A stretch of DNA of 41,513 bases from an uncultured Bacteroidales bacterium. GTDB taxonomy: Bacteria; Bacteroidota; Bacteroidia; Bacteroidales; Muribaculaceae. The translations under genes were made by a program, and so were the position numbers. The stretch is from assembly GCA_900542185.1 (NCBI GenBank), contig UQMZ01000036.1:1-41513 (forward strand), read 5' to 3'. Below, piece after piece: positions 7,629 to 17,400 of the stretch (the first letter of the stretch is position 1; the number at the start of each line of letters is the position of its first letter). Under the pieces are notes generated by a model. The model searched no databases and had not been told where the DNA came from. It saw only the letters and a list, made by a program, of their open reading frames with translations.

Positions 7629-8777
7629 ATGAAATTATGTCGAGCCATATTGCCATTATTGGTGGTCCTGCTTCCGGGATGCGATTCGGGACATCAGGAC
7701 GTGCCTGAGAGGCCTGACGGCGAGCCTGTCTCTTTTGACATAATACCGTCATCCGGATCGAGTGTACAGGATTCCACCGGCATAATCACCACCCGCAACA
7801 TTTCCGAATTCCTGGTATGCGCATACGAGGCCACGGGAGGACGTCCCATCCTGATGAACAATGTGCTTGTGACCCGCACCGGCCGCAATTCATGGACATA
7901 TCCCGACCAGATAAAATGGCCGGACGTACCCCTGAATTTCGAGGCCGTCACCCCCGTCGATGTCAAGATTTCAATTAACGCCTGGGACTACCCCTCGTCG
8001 GTAAGTCTGCGGACATACAGCTATGTAAACGGCGTCGAGACTCCTGACGCCACTCGCGACTACTGCATATCCGTGCGTCGTGACGCCGTGAAAGGCGACG
8101 GGAAACTGCGTCTCAACTTCGGGCACTGCATGGCCCGCGTGGCCGTGGACATTGCCGCCGACATGCCATACACTTCCGTCATAGTCAAGGAAATAACCAT
8201 GTACCGCATGAGCCGCGGAGGAGACTTCCATCTGCCTAAGACCACTACCGCACCCGGCTCGGAACGTGGCGCGCTCGACAATTGCTGGACCGGCTGGGCA
8301 TTGGAACAGAAAAGCAACCAGATTCCCTATTTCCAGGCCGAAGACGGCAAGGAAGTTCCGATCTCCTCAACACCGGTATCGCTCAACAATAAGAACAATT
8401 TCTTCTACGTGCCGATTATCTTCGACCCGATGTCTACTCATGATGGCAACATCGACGGTTCGGCGATCCGTGTGCTGTGCCAGTTCACCCGCACCTCCGA
8501 CGGCACATTGCTGTGGCCCGACAAAAATACCCCTTATCAGCTACTGCCCCATACCGGCTCGAAATACGCCTACATATTCTTCCCGCTGCAGAACAAGAAC
8601 ACGGGTCACCTGCGCTGGCAGACGGGCGTAAGCTATCATTACACCGTCATTATCCGCACTCAGGGCACATTACCTTCAGCCCAATCGGAAATACAAAAAA
8701 AGTCGTCGCCACAGTCCCCCCAATCGGGAACGAACCGTAGCAACGACATCAGTGTGGTTGAAACTGCCTGGAACTGA
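7629..8777 (+). CDS. Second fimbrillin-like lipoprotein
   Basis: 382-aa lipoprotein starting at the ATG that gives signal peptide MKLCRAILPLLVVLLPGC (lipobox LLPG-C). A TTG start at 7599 is possible but would add a charged stretch before the signal. It is homologous to the preceding gene: LNFGHCMARVAVDI aligns with INFRHALARVDFLF, and GGDFHLPKTT aligns with TGDFKFPRTS. It also contains the late YAYIFFPL and YHYTVII strands. The C-terminus after about residue 345 is Ser/Gln/Pro-rich and looks disordered. The likely role is a surface adhesin or fimbrial subunit. It is probably co-transcribed with its neighbour and ends 21 bp from the convergent GH2 gene; no terminator hairpin is visible in that gap. 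Confidence 0.72.
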   Translation: MKLCRAILPLLVVLLPGCDSGHQDVPERPDGEPVSFDIIPSSGSSVQDSTGIITTRNISEFLVCAYEATGGRPILMNNVLVTRTGRNSWTYPDQIKWPDVPLNFEAVTPVDVKISINAWDYPSSVSLRTYSYVNGVETPDATRDYCISVRRDAVKGDGKLRLNFGHCMARVAVDIAADMPYTSVIVKEITMYRMSRGGDFHLPKTTTAPGSERGALDNCWTGWALEQKSNQIPYFQAEDGKEVPISSTPVSLNNKNNFFYVPIIFDPMSTHDGNIDGSAIRVLCQFTRTSDGTLLWPDKNTPYQLLPHTGSKYAYIFFPLQNKNTGHLRWQTGVSYHYTVIIRTQGTLPSAQSEIQKKSSPQSPQSGTNRSNDISVVETAWN

Positions 8778-8798
8778 ATTATTTTCCTGCCTTTATGT

Positions 8799-11276
8799 TT
8801 ACTTTCCGGCTCGTATGTTTGCGGTGGCCGTCTGCAAGTTCGGAGAAGTGGCCTTTACCGAAATCTGACCGGGATTGCCGTCGTTCTGCACTATCAGCAT
8901 AGCCTTGCCGTAGAAAGCCTTGCGCCTGTCGCTCTTGAAACGCTCCATCGATGTGGGCGATCCGTTGTCGACACCTACATTGCGACCGGCACCGTTGACT
9001 TCAAAAGTCACCTCGTTGTCGGCCCACGGACACAGGTTGCCGTCCTTGTCAAGTATCTCTACAAGCACATAGCTCAGGTCCGAGCCATCGGCCTTTATCG
9101 CGTTGCGGTCCGGGGTGAGACGTACCTGATACGGTTCGCCGGCTGTCTTCACAGTACGGCGCGCCACTTCCTTGCCGTCCTTGCGGCTCACCACCGTCAC
9201 CTCGCCGGGCACATACTTCACACGCCACATCACGTGGTATTTGTCCTCGGGCATCTTTCGGACGCCCTGCGACTCGCCGTTTACAAACAGCTCGGCCTCA
9301 TCGGCATTGTTGTAGTAAGCCCACATATCCACATCCTGACCTTCCTTCCAGTTCCAGTGCGGGAACAGGTGCAGCACCGTTTTGTCGGGACGCCACTGGC
9401 TCTGATACATATAGTACACATCCTTGGGGATGCCGGCAAGGTCTACGATACCGAAGTACGAGCTACGTGCCGGGAATCCGTATGGCGTAGGCTCGCCTAT
9501 GTAGTCGAATCCGGTCCACACGAACTGGCCCATTATGAAGTCGTTGTTCTGCACGTCGTACATCGACTTCTCGTGCGTAGAACCCCAGGGCACATGGTTG
9601 TTGTCGTAGCTGGAGCATTCCAGCACCTCGCGGCTGAAGGGCTTGTCCCAGCGTTCGGGCCAGATATACATCGAGTCGGAAGGCATGATGTATGCGCCGC
9701 GGGTCATCAGGCCCGACACGCTTTCGGTCACGATGAACGGCTTGCCGGGGAAGTTCCTGGGAACATCCTGGAAGCAATAGTCGTGGTAGTTGTAGCCAAT
9801 TATATCGAGTGCGTTGGAGCGGAACAGATGATTGCCCGGATCAGGCTCGTTGCAACCTGCCGTTATGTAGCGCGTGGAGTCGAGCGAACGGGTCAGGTCG
9901 GCTAATTTCTTGGTCAGCATAGAATTGACCGACATGCCGGAATCGGCGTGCGCAAGCATATCCTTGCTGTGGCCAAAGTTCAGTATCAGGTTGGCTTCCT
10001 CCAGGCTGAGAGTGTCGGCGTCGGCGCTGCTCCACTGCTCCAGCACCTCGTTGCCGATGCTCCACTGTATCACGGAGGGATGGTTGCGGTCGCGCTTCAT
10101 CTGATCGGTCAGGTCGCGCTCGTGCCACTCGTCGAAGTAGTTGGAATAGTCGTACTGAGTCTTGCGGCGGCGCCACATGTCGAAGAACTCGTCCTGCACC
10201 ATCAGTCCCATGCTGTCGCACAACGCCAACAGCTCGGGCGCGGGAGGATTGTGCGTGGTTCGGATGGCGTTCACACCCATCTCCTTCATGATCTGCAGCT
10301 GACGCTCGATGGCGCGGCGATTCACCACGGCTCCGAGCGCACCCGCATCATGGTGCAGGCATACGCCGTTTATCTTCATGGCCGAGTCGTTGAGGAAGAA
10401 TCCTTTAGCGGCGTCATAACGCAGGTTTCGGAATCCGGTGGTGGTCTCCACGCGGTCCAGCACCTTCCCTTTCTCCTCTATCTCCGTGTGAACGGTGTAC
10501 AGGTTGGGACTGTCCACACTCCACAGTTTCGGATTGTCGAACGCAAGGGTCTGCTCGCAGTCGCGCGTCTCTCCTTTCTTCAATATAAGCGGCGACCGGT
10601 TTCCGGCCACGATACGGCCGTTGGGTCCTATCAGCATGGTTACTACACTCAGCACTGCCGGCTTACTGCCCGTGTTGGTCACAGTGGTGGTGAGCTTCAC
10701 CTTGGCGCTCTGCTTCGATATGTCGAAAGGAACCACGTGCTGGCCCCATAGCGGCACATGTATGGCGCTACGCTCGCGCATCCACACGTTGCGGTAGATG
10801 CCGCAGCCGGAATACCAGCGCGAGTTCGGTTGTTTGGAATTGTCCACCTTCACCGACAGCACGTTCTCGCCCTCCTTGATGTAAGGCGTCAGGTCGTAGC
10901 TGAACGAGGCGTAGCCGTAGGGCCGCGTACCGAGCAGATGGCCGTTGATCCACACCGACGCGTTCATGAACGCTCCGTCGAAGTCGATGAACAGTCGTTT
11001 GTCGCCACGGTTCTTACCGGCCGTGAACATTTTTGTATAATATCCGATACCGCCGGGCAATGCGCCGCCTCCGGCTCCCGATGGATTGTCGGCACTGAAA
11101 TCTCCTTCTATCGCCCAGTCGTGAGGCAGGTCGAGCTGACGCCAGTTAACCGAGTCGAGCGAAAACCGCCACCCTTTGTTGAAGTTGGTGCGGTATGTGT
11201 TAGCCTCAGCAGCCGAACTCCCCGTCGCGAGGAATCCGGCCGCAATAAGACTCAGAATTGTTCTTCTGATTTGCAT
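8799..11276 (-). CDS. Glycoside hydrolase family 2, probable beta-galactosidase
   Basis: 825-aa periplasmic or surface enzyme with signal peptide MQIRRTILSLIAAGFLATGSSA. GH2 sugar-binding jelly roll (about 25-185), immunoglobulin-like domain (about 190-290) and TIM barrel (about 295-600) are followed by a DUF4982-type beta domain (about 640-700) and a further C-terminal beta domain. Catalytic residues are visible: acid/base Glu410 in WSIGNEV and nucleophile Glu518 in IVTESVSG. MGVNAIRTTHNPPAPE is the family signature. This layout is common in Bacteroidetes GH2 enzymes acting on galactosides. Lying 66 bp downstream of the GH31 gene, it most likely removes beta-linked galactose from xyloglucan side chains, exposing xylose to GH31. 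Beta-glucuronidase or another GH2 activity is not excluded. Confidence 0.88.
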   Translation of the reverse strand: MQIRRTILSLIAAGFLATGSSAAEANTYRTNFNKGWRFSLDSVNWRQLDLPHDWAIEGDFSADNPSGAGGGALPGGIGYYTKMFTAGKNRGDKRLFIDFDGAFMNASVWINGHLLGTRPYGYASFSYDLTPYIKEGENVLSVKVDNSKQPNSRWYSGCGIYRNVWMRERSAIHVPLWGQHVVPFDISKQSAKVKLTTTVTNTGSKPAVLSVVTMLIGPNGRIVAGNRSPLILKKGETRDCEQTLAFDNPKLWSVDSPNLYTVHTEIEEKGKVLDRVETTTGFRNLRYDAAKGFFLNDSAMKINGVCLHHDAGALGAVVNRRAIERQLQIMKEMGVNAIRTTHNPPAPELLALCDSMGLMVQDEFFDMWRRRKTQYDYSNYFDEWHERDLTDQMKRDRNHPSVIQWSIGNEVLEQWSSADADTLSLEEANLILNFGHSKDMLAHADSGMSVNSMLTKKLADLTRSLDSTRYITAGCNEPDPGNHLFRSNALDIIGYNYHDYCFQDVPRNFPGKPFIVTESVSGLMTRGAYIMPSDSMYIWPERWDKPFSREVLECSSYDNNHVPWGSTHEKSMYDVQNNDFIMGQFVWTGFDYIGEPTPYGFPARSSYFGIVDLAGIPKDVYYMYQSQWRPDKTVLHLFPHWNWKEGQDVDMWAYYNNADEAELFVNGESQGVRKMPEDKYHVMWRVKYVPGEVTVVSRKDGKEVARRTVKTAGEPYQVRLTPDRNAIKADGSDLSYVLVEILDKDGNLCPWADNEVTFEVNGAGRNVGVDNGSPTSMERFKSDRRKAFYGKAMLIVQNDGNPGQISVKATSPNLQTATANIRAGK

Positions 11277-11342
11277 GAATAAACGTGTGTTTTTAAATCT
11301 TACTATCCAATATACACTTATTCTTATATCAGGGGTGTTTGA

Positions 11343-14225
11343 TCAGAGTTTTACGACCGCTTTCCTGCCGTTGTAGTTCACAAGTTTGCCCTTGGCCTTG
11401 ATGGCGTCTGCCACGGGATGGGCGGCATCTACCTTTACGATGTTGAACTTGCGGTCGGCCTGCATTCCGGGGAAGCTGCCCTCGCGGTCGGCTATGGTGA
11501 GTTCGTTGGTTTTGTCGTTGTACTCCAGACGGATCTTGCTGAATGCGCCCTTCTCATAGTTATAATTGGTGCCTTCGTCCTCGTAGATGGTGAAGTCGCC
11601 GTCACGTCCGCCGTAAACCACGATGGTCACAGGCTCGTCGCTTTTCTGTGCGGCATACTGTATGTCGCCGCCGGCAGGTACTATCGAACCGCCACGCACG
11701 AACAGAGGCATCGTCTCGTAGGGAGCGTCTACCTTCAGTGTCTGGCCACCCTTGACGGCCTTGCCGGTATAGAAGTCATACCATATCTCGCCGGCGGGGA
11801 AGTAAACCTCGCGGTCGCGTGCGCCGTACTTGTAGACGGGAGCCACTAAGAAAGCGGGACCGAACATGTACTGGTCCTTCAGGTTACGGGTGTTCAGGTC
11901 GGCGGTGAAGTCCATCACCATGGGACGCATGATGGTGTAATCGTCGAAATATGTCTTGCCGGCCAGCGAATAGATGTAAGGCATCAGGTTGTAGCGCAGC
12001 TTGGTATATTTCACGATGCTGTTGTAAGCGGGATGATCCTCGGGAGCGATGTTGTACACCTCGCGGAAGGGCCACTGTCCGTGGGCGCGGAACAGGGGTG
12101 CGAAGGCTCCGAACTGATACCAGCGTGTGTTGAGCTCGCGCCATTCCTTCAAGTCGTCGTTCTCCTCGCCGGCCTCAAGATATTTGGCCGCACCCTTCAC
12201 GTAACGGTCCTCGACGCAGAATCCGCCGATGTCCATGGTCCAGTAGGGAACGCCGCTCATGGCGAAGTTAAGTCCGGCGGCAATCTGTGCCTCCATATCC
12301 TCCCAGCGTGTGCCGATGTCGCCGCTCCAAGTGGCGGTGCTGTAACGCTGCTGGCCGGAGAAACCGGAACGTGTCAGCAGGAACACGCGTTTGTCGGGAT
12401 CCACGCCGCGCTGGCCGTCGTAGATGGCCTCGGCGTTCATCAGTGCGTATGCGTTGAAGTATTTGTCGGCCGGACCGGCGTATGTGGGATTCATCAGGTC
12501 CTTGCGGTATTCGATGTCGATGCAGTCGCGCACGTTGGGTTCGCTGGCGTCCATCCACCACGCATCGATGCCTAAGGGCATGTAGTGGTCGTTCATCTGG
12601 CTCCAGAACAGCTTGCGTGCGTCGGGATTGTATGCGTCGTAGAAGCTGCCGAGATAACCGGGACCTACCCAGTCACGGATGGAATCGCGCACGGCACCCT
12701 TGTACATCCAGCCGTTTTTGTCAAATTCCTTATAATGGTCGGTGGTGACGTAGAACTTAGGCCATACCGATACCATGACGTGTGCGTTCATGTCGTGGAT
12801 GGAGTCTACCATTCCCTTCGGATCGGGGAAACGCTCCTTGTCGAACTCGTGGCTTCCCCACGAATCCTGCTTCCAGTGCAGCCAGTCGATCACCACGTTG
12901 TCGATGGGAATGTCGCGCTTGCGGAACTCGCTGACGGTACTCAACACCTCGTCGCGGGTGTTGTATTTCTCGCGGCTCTGCCAGTAACCCATGGCCCAGT
13001 TCGGCATAATCGGGGCCTTACCGGTCAATGTACGGTAGCCGGCGATGATGTCGTCCATGTCCTTGCCATAGATGAAGTAATAGTCTATCATATCCTGCAT
13101 CTGGCCCCACCACGACAGCTGCTCGCCGTCCTTGACGGGTGCGTAGACACGCAGTCCGCAGTATGCCACCGATCCGTTGGGCTCCCATTCTATCTTGACG
13201 GGCACCTTCTTGCCGGCCTGCAGGTTGACCTGGAACTTATAGCTGTTCGGGTTCCATGCCGTGCGCCAGCGGGTGTCGACCACCTTCTTACCGTCGATGT
13301 ATATGGTCTGGTAACCGGAATAATACATTATGAACTTGTAGAGACCGGTCTCCGAAGGCTCGATGTAACCTTCGTATGTCACGTTTGATCCGGCATAGTC
13401 GAAGTTCTGAGGCAGGTTGATGACATGAGCCAGGTCGCCGCGGATCAGATTCTCGAAGTAAATCTTCGGTTCCTGACGCACCATGGTCTTGCCTTCCTTG
13501 TCGATGTATGTGCCGGTCAGCGTACCTTCCTTTCCCTCCTTGTTAAAGAGCCTGAACACCTCGCCGAGCTGGCTGTAGTCCTTGGGATTGCCCCAGCGGC
13601 ACAGCGAATAGCTGTCCCACAACAGGCCGTAGTTGTCGGTGGAAACCACGAAGGGCACCGACACCTTGGTGTTGTACTGGAACAGTTCCTCGTTCTTGTC
13701 CTTATAGTTGAACTCGTTGGCCTGATGCTGGCCGAGTCCGTAGATGCCCTCGTCGGGATTCAACGACTCCCATGTCTGCTGAACGGAGTATCCTTTCACA
13801 CCGTCGGTTACCCGCGGAGTGAACGTGCGGCCGTTCTGGTTCTCTACCAGCAGTTCCTTGCCGTTGTGGTCGTAGAACTTCACCTGGCCGTTCTTCTCGT
13901 TGATCACGGCTTTGATCTGACTGGTGGCAACCTCCACAACGCCCTTCTTCTCGGTCACGGTGAACTGAGGGTTATTGACGTTGCCCTGAAATTTGGGAAG
14001 AACCACAAGCGAGGAGTCTGCCTTGAACTCCTGTTCGGGAGTGGCGGATACGCGCATTATCTTGTCGTTGATGACACAGACGCGCACCTTTGCGTCGGGT
14101 GCGGTCACCACTACACCGTCTTTCAGCCGTTCGTAGCCGGCCTTCTTTGCCCATGTCGATGCCGGAGTGAGGAGCGATCCCATCACCAGCACGCCTGCAA
14201 GCAAGTTGATATTATTTATTTTCAT
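11343..14225 (-). CDS. Glycoside hydrolase family 31 with PA14 insert, probable alpha-xylosidase
   Basis: 960-aa exported enzyme (signal peptide in the first 26 residues, ending STWA). An N-terminal beta-sandwich is interrupted by a PA14 domain (about 235-365; YEGYIEPSETGLYKFIMYYS, IYIDGKKVVDTRW). The (beta/alpha)8 barrel follows, with nucleophile Asp559 in WWMDASEP and acid/base Asp636 in SGDIGTRW, then C-terminal beta domains. The PA14 insertion is the hallmark of xyloglucan-specific alpha-xylosidases such as those of Cellvibrio and Bacteroides ovatus, where it helps hold long oligosaccharides. The predicted reaction is release of alpha-1,6-xylose from the non-reducing end of xyloglucan oligosaccharides. 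It heads a two-gene unit with GH2 and has its own -7 box at 14357-14364. The adjacent xylose catabolic genes support the specificity. Confidence 0.9.
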   Translation of the reverse strand: MKINNINLLAGVLVMGSLLTPASTWAKKAGYERLKDGVVVTAPDAKVRVCVINDKIMRVSATPEQEFKADSSLVVLPKFQGNVNNPQFTVTEKKGVVEVATSQIKAVINEKNGQVKFYDHNGKELLVENQNGRTFTPRVTDGVKGYSVQQTWESLNPDEGIYGLGQHQANEFNYKDKNEELFQYNTKVSVPFVVSTDNYGLLWDSYSLCRWGNPKDYSQLGEVFRLFNKEGKEGTLTGTYIDKEGKTMVRQEPKIYFENLIRGDLAHVINLPQNFDYAGSNVTYEGYIEPSETGLYKFIMYYSGYQTIYIDGKKVVDTRWRTAWNPNSYKFQVNLQAGKKVPVKIEWEPNGSVAYCGLRVYAPVKDGEQLSWWGQMQDMIDYYFIYGKDMDDIIAGYRTLTGKAPIMPNWAMGYWQSREKYNTRDEVLSTVSEFRKRDIPIDNVVIDWLHWKQDSWGSHEFDKERFPDPKGMVDSIHDMNAHVMVSVWPKFYVTTDHYKEFDKNGWMYKGAVRDSIRDWVGPGYLGSFYDAYNPDARKLFWSQMNDHYMPLGIDAWWMDASEPNVRDCIDIEYRKDLMNPTYAGPADKYFNAYALMNAEAIYDGQRGVDPDKRVFLLTRSGFSGQQRYSTATWSGDIGTRWEDMEAQIAAGLNFAMSGVPYWTMDIGGFCVEDRYVKGAAKYLEAGEENDDLKEWRELNTRWYQFGAFAPLFRAHGQWPFREVYNIAPEDHPAYNSIVKYTKLRYNLMPYIYSLAGKTYFDDYTIMRPMVMDFTADLNTRNLKDQYMFGPAFLVAPVYKYGARDREVYFPAGEIWYDFYTGKAVKGGQTLKVDAPYETMPLFVRGGSIVPAGGDIQYAAQKSDEPVTIVVYGGRDGDFTIYEDEGTNYNYEKGAFSKIRLEYNDKTNELTIADREGSFPGMQADRKFNIVKVDAAHPVADAIKAKGKLVNYNGRKAVVKL

Positions 14226-14356
14226 CTATCGGGGATGTTTTGTGTTAGTCTCTTTAAGGTTGACTGCCTTAGTGTGTTGTTGCCTTTAAAAAATGTTTTT
14301 AAGGTTCACTGTCAGTTCAAAACAATCAGTGCCGAAACCGTCTGGTTCCGACACTG

Positions 14357-14364
14357 CAAAATTA
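14357..14364 (-). promoter_or_regulatory. -7 box for the GH31-GH2 unit
   Basis: The minus strand reads TAATTTTG, matching TAnnTTTG, about 130 bp upstream of the GH31 start. The same octamer is used in front of the hybrid two-component gene (18552-18559) and SusC (18734-18741). Confidence 0.55.
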
Positions 14365-14390
14365 ACTTAATATTTATCCCGAATCAATCA

Positions 14391-14398
14391 AATATGTT
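14391..14398. promoter_or_regulatory. Candidate regulator half-site upstream of GH31
   Basis: AATATGTT ends the spacing series seen at other promoters. It lies 26 bp beyond the GH31 -7 box on its upstream side; in the esterase promoter the same octamer lies 25 bp beyond the -7 box. It is followed by GTTGA...TCAAC, an inverted pair at 14396-14412. Confidence 0.3.
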
Positions 14399-14458
14399 GA
14401 CTGGTTATCAACACGATGTTAATACACATCACCTGATGTTTCCCAATAAGGCATAATT

Positions 14459-14471
14459 TGTTAAATTAACA
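14459..14471. promoter_or_regulatory. Inverted repeat beside the regulator stop codon
   Basis: TGTTAA-A-TTAACA is a 13-bp perfect inverted repeat ending four bases before the hybrid two-component stop codon. It is AT-rich and too weak for a terminator. It resembles the TGTTAACA core of the palindrome at 6417-6430. Confidence 0.25.
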
Positions 14472-14474
14472 TAT

Positions 14475-17400
14475 TTACTTGCCTAATTTATCCTGATATT
14501 CCTTGGGCGTTACGCCGTATTCCTCCTTGAAGTATTTGGAAAAATACTTAGGATTGTTGAAGCCGAGCTGGAATGCGATTTCCGATACGTTCATCTGCGA
14601 TTCGCGCAGATACTGTGCCGCGCGTTTCAACCGCAGCACACGGATAAATTCCACCGGAGACTTGCCTGTAAGCGCCACTAACTTCTTGTAAAGATGCACG
14701 CGGCTCATGCCCAACTCACGGCTCATTTCCTCCACGGTTAGTTCCGGTCGCGACATATTTTCCTCCACATACTTCACGGCCTTGCTGACCAACTGCTCGT
14801 CGAGTGAGGTGATTTCTATCTCCGAAGGCGTCGGTTCGATGTACGACCGTTTCACGCCTCCGCGCTTCAATCCCACCAGACGCTTTATCTTCAGCGATAG
14901 CACCTGATTGTTGAACGGCTTGGTGACATAGTCATCCGCACCGAGGCTCAGTCCCTCCAGGACAGACGATACATCCTGCTTGGCCGTCAGCATTATCACC
15001 GGAATGTCCTGGGTGCCCTTTTTTGATTTCAGTTCGCGCGTCAGTTTTATGCCATCCATCACCGGCATCATTATGTCGGTCACTATCAGGTCGTAATCCT
15101 TGTGTTTCGTCATTTCCAGGGCCTCCATGCCATCCGAAGCCGTATCGACATCGTACGTGCCCGAGAATTCATCCTTCAGGAAGGTAGTCAGGTCCTTGTT
15201 GTCGTCCACAAACAGCACGGAGGGCCTGTCCGACCTCTCTGCTGCGGATACCGTTGCGTCCGGGTCTGCCTCGGCGCCTGCCGGAGCATTCCCTGTAGCC
15301 TCGCTTTCATTACCCGTTCCGGCAGTTTCGTCCACCTTGAGGTCCATGGGAATCGTCAGTCTGAATATGGCTCCGTTAGGCTTGTTATCCTCTACCGAAA
15401 CCTCGCCGCCGTGCAGTTTGACATATTCAAACACAAGGCTCAGCCCGATTCCGGTACCGGTCTTGGCGCCCGACTCGTTGCCGGCCATGTAGAAACGCTC
15501 GAAAATATGTTTTTTATCCTTATCATCAATGCCACTGCCACTATCCGTCACGGCAATCTCCACATGGTCCCCTTTCTGTTCCACACGCACCAGTATGCTT
15601 CCGTCATCGGGAGTGTACTTCATGGCGTTTGAAAGCAGGTTCATGACGCACTTGGTGATCTTGTCGGCATCGTACACCATCGGAATTGCCGGCGGCTCCG
15701 ACTCAAACCGCATGTCGATGTTGCGTCTGCCGGCCATGTCCAGAAAATCCTCCATCGCCTTGCGCACGGTGTCAGTCAGATTGCCTCGCGACAGGTTGAG
15801 ATGCAGTCCCGACATCTCGTTCTTGCGGAAATCGAGCAATTGATTCACCAGGTACAGCAATCGGTCGGCATTACGCTTGATGGTGTTGAGGCGGTTCACG
15901 TCACGTTCCTCGGTCTTTTCGTTCAACAGCGATTCCACGGGCGACAGAATCAGCGTGAGCGGTGTGCGCAGGTCATGGCTGACGTTGGTGAAGAACCTGA
16001 ATTTCATTTCATTGAGTTCTATCTCCTTGCGCCTTGCCTCCTTACGGCGCGCAGCCAGATAACGCATGCGTTCGCGACGCCTGGTCCACCACATCACCCC
16101 GCCAACTATCGCCAGTCCGACCAGCACATAGACGCATATCATCCACCATGTGGCGTACCATGGACGGGCCACGTTGATTTCCAGCTCGCCCGTTATCTCG
16201 TCGGCGGGAATGCCGGGATACAGCAGCCTGACTTTCAGCGTGTAATGTCCCGGAGGCAACTGGACGTAATGCACCTCGTTGACGCCGCGCGGACAGCGGC
16301 GCCAGTTGTCGTCGTATCCTTCCAGCATGTATTCATACTGTCCGAAGCTGGCGTGCTGGTACGAATCCGTGCTGAACGATATGGTGATTTCATTCTGTTT
16401 CGCTCCGAGATTAAGTTCCTTTATATAAGCCAAATTCTCGGGAAGCACCACCCTGCCGCCATATTTACGTCCCGGCTCGATTATGTCGTTGCCTATCTGC
16501 AGCGATGTGAAACGAAGCCTGGGCACTTTAGAGCCGAAACGCAGCTTCTGCGGATCAATCACAAGTATACCGCTCAGGTCGCCCGCCAACACAAGGCCGT
16601 CGGCAGTGACACACAGCGACCGCTGGTTGAAGCTCTGGCCGCTAAGGCCGTCCTCCACACCGAAGCCATAGCTGACAAACCTGTATTCATCGCTCTTAAC
16701 ATTACTTTCGACCGATACATTATATATGTTGCTTCCCGATGTCACCCATACGGTTTTATCCTCTCCTTCCGCCACTCCGCTGATAAACATGGACGAAGAC
16801 TTGCCGTCGAGCGACACATTCACAAGCTTGTCCTTGGCCAGGTCGTAGACATACAGGCCCTCGCGCGTGGCTATCCACAGCAGCCCCCGCGAATCGTACA
16901 TCAGCTGGTTCACGTTGCGGGCGCCGGGGCGTTTCACCTGCTTTGAATACCCTTCCACCGCAGCGATGCTGCCAGTGGATGGCTCAAGTACCGATACGCC
17001 CTCGGTGGTGCCTATGTAGATTCGTCCGTCGCGGCCCAAGGTCATGGTATTGATATAGTTGGACTTCAAGCCGGAGTTGCTGACGTTATAGTCGGTGAAT
17101 TTGCCGGATGCCGGATCGAATTTCTGGATGCCCGACCCTAAGGTGCCTATCCACACAGTGCCGTCAGCCATGGGAATCACAGCCCATATATTGGGTGAAT
17201 TGAGTCCATTCTGTTCGGCATATCTGGTGAACTGTCCGTTCCTGTACCTGTACATGCCCCCTTTATAGGTGCCGATCCATACCGTTCCGTCGGGGTTGAT
17301 TCCGAGGTCGGTTATGGCCCGGTCGCCGTATTCTGCGGGTACCGGTATGTTGTGCCAGCTGTTCGTGTCGGTGTCTATCGCTATCAGCTCCCCGTGATCA

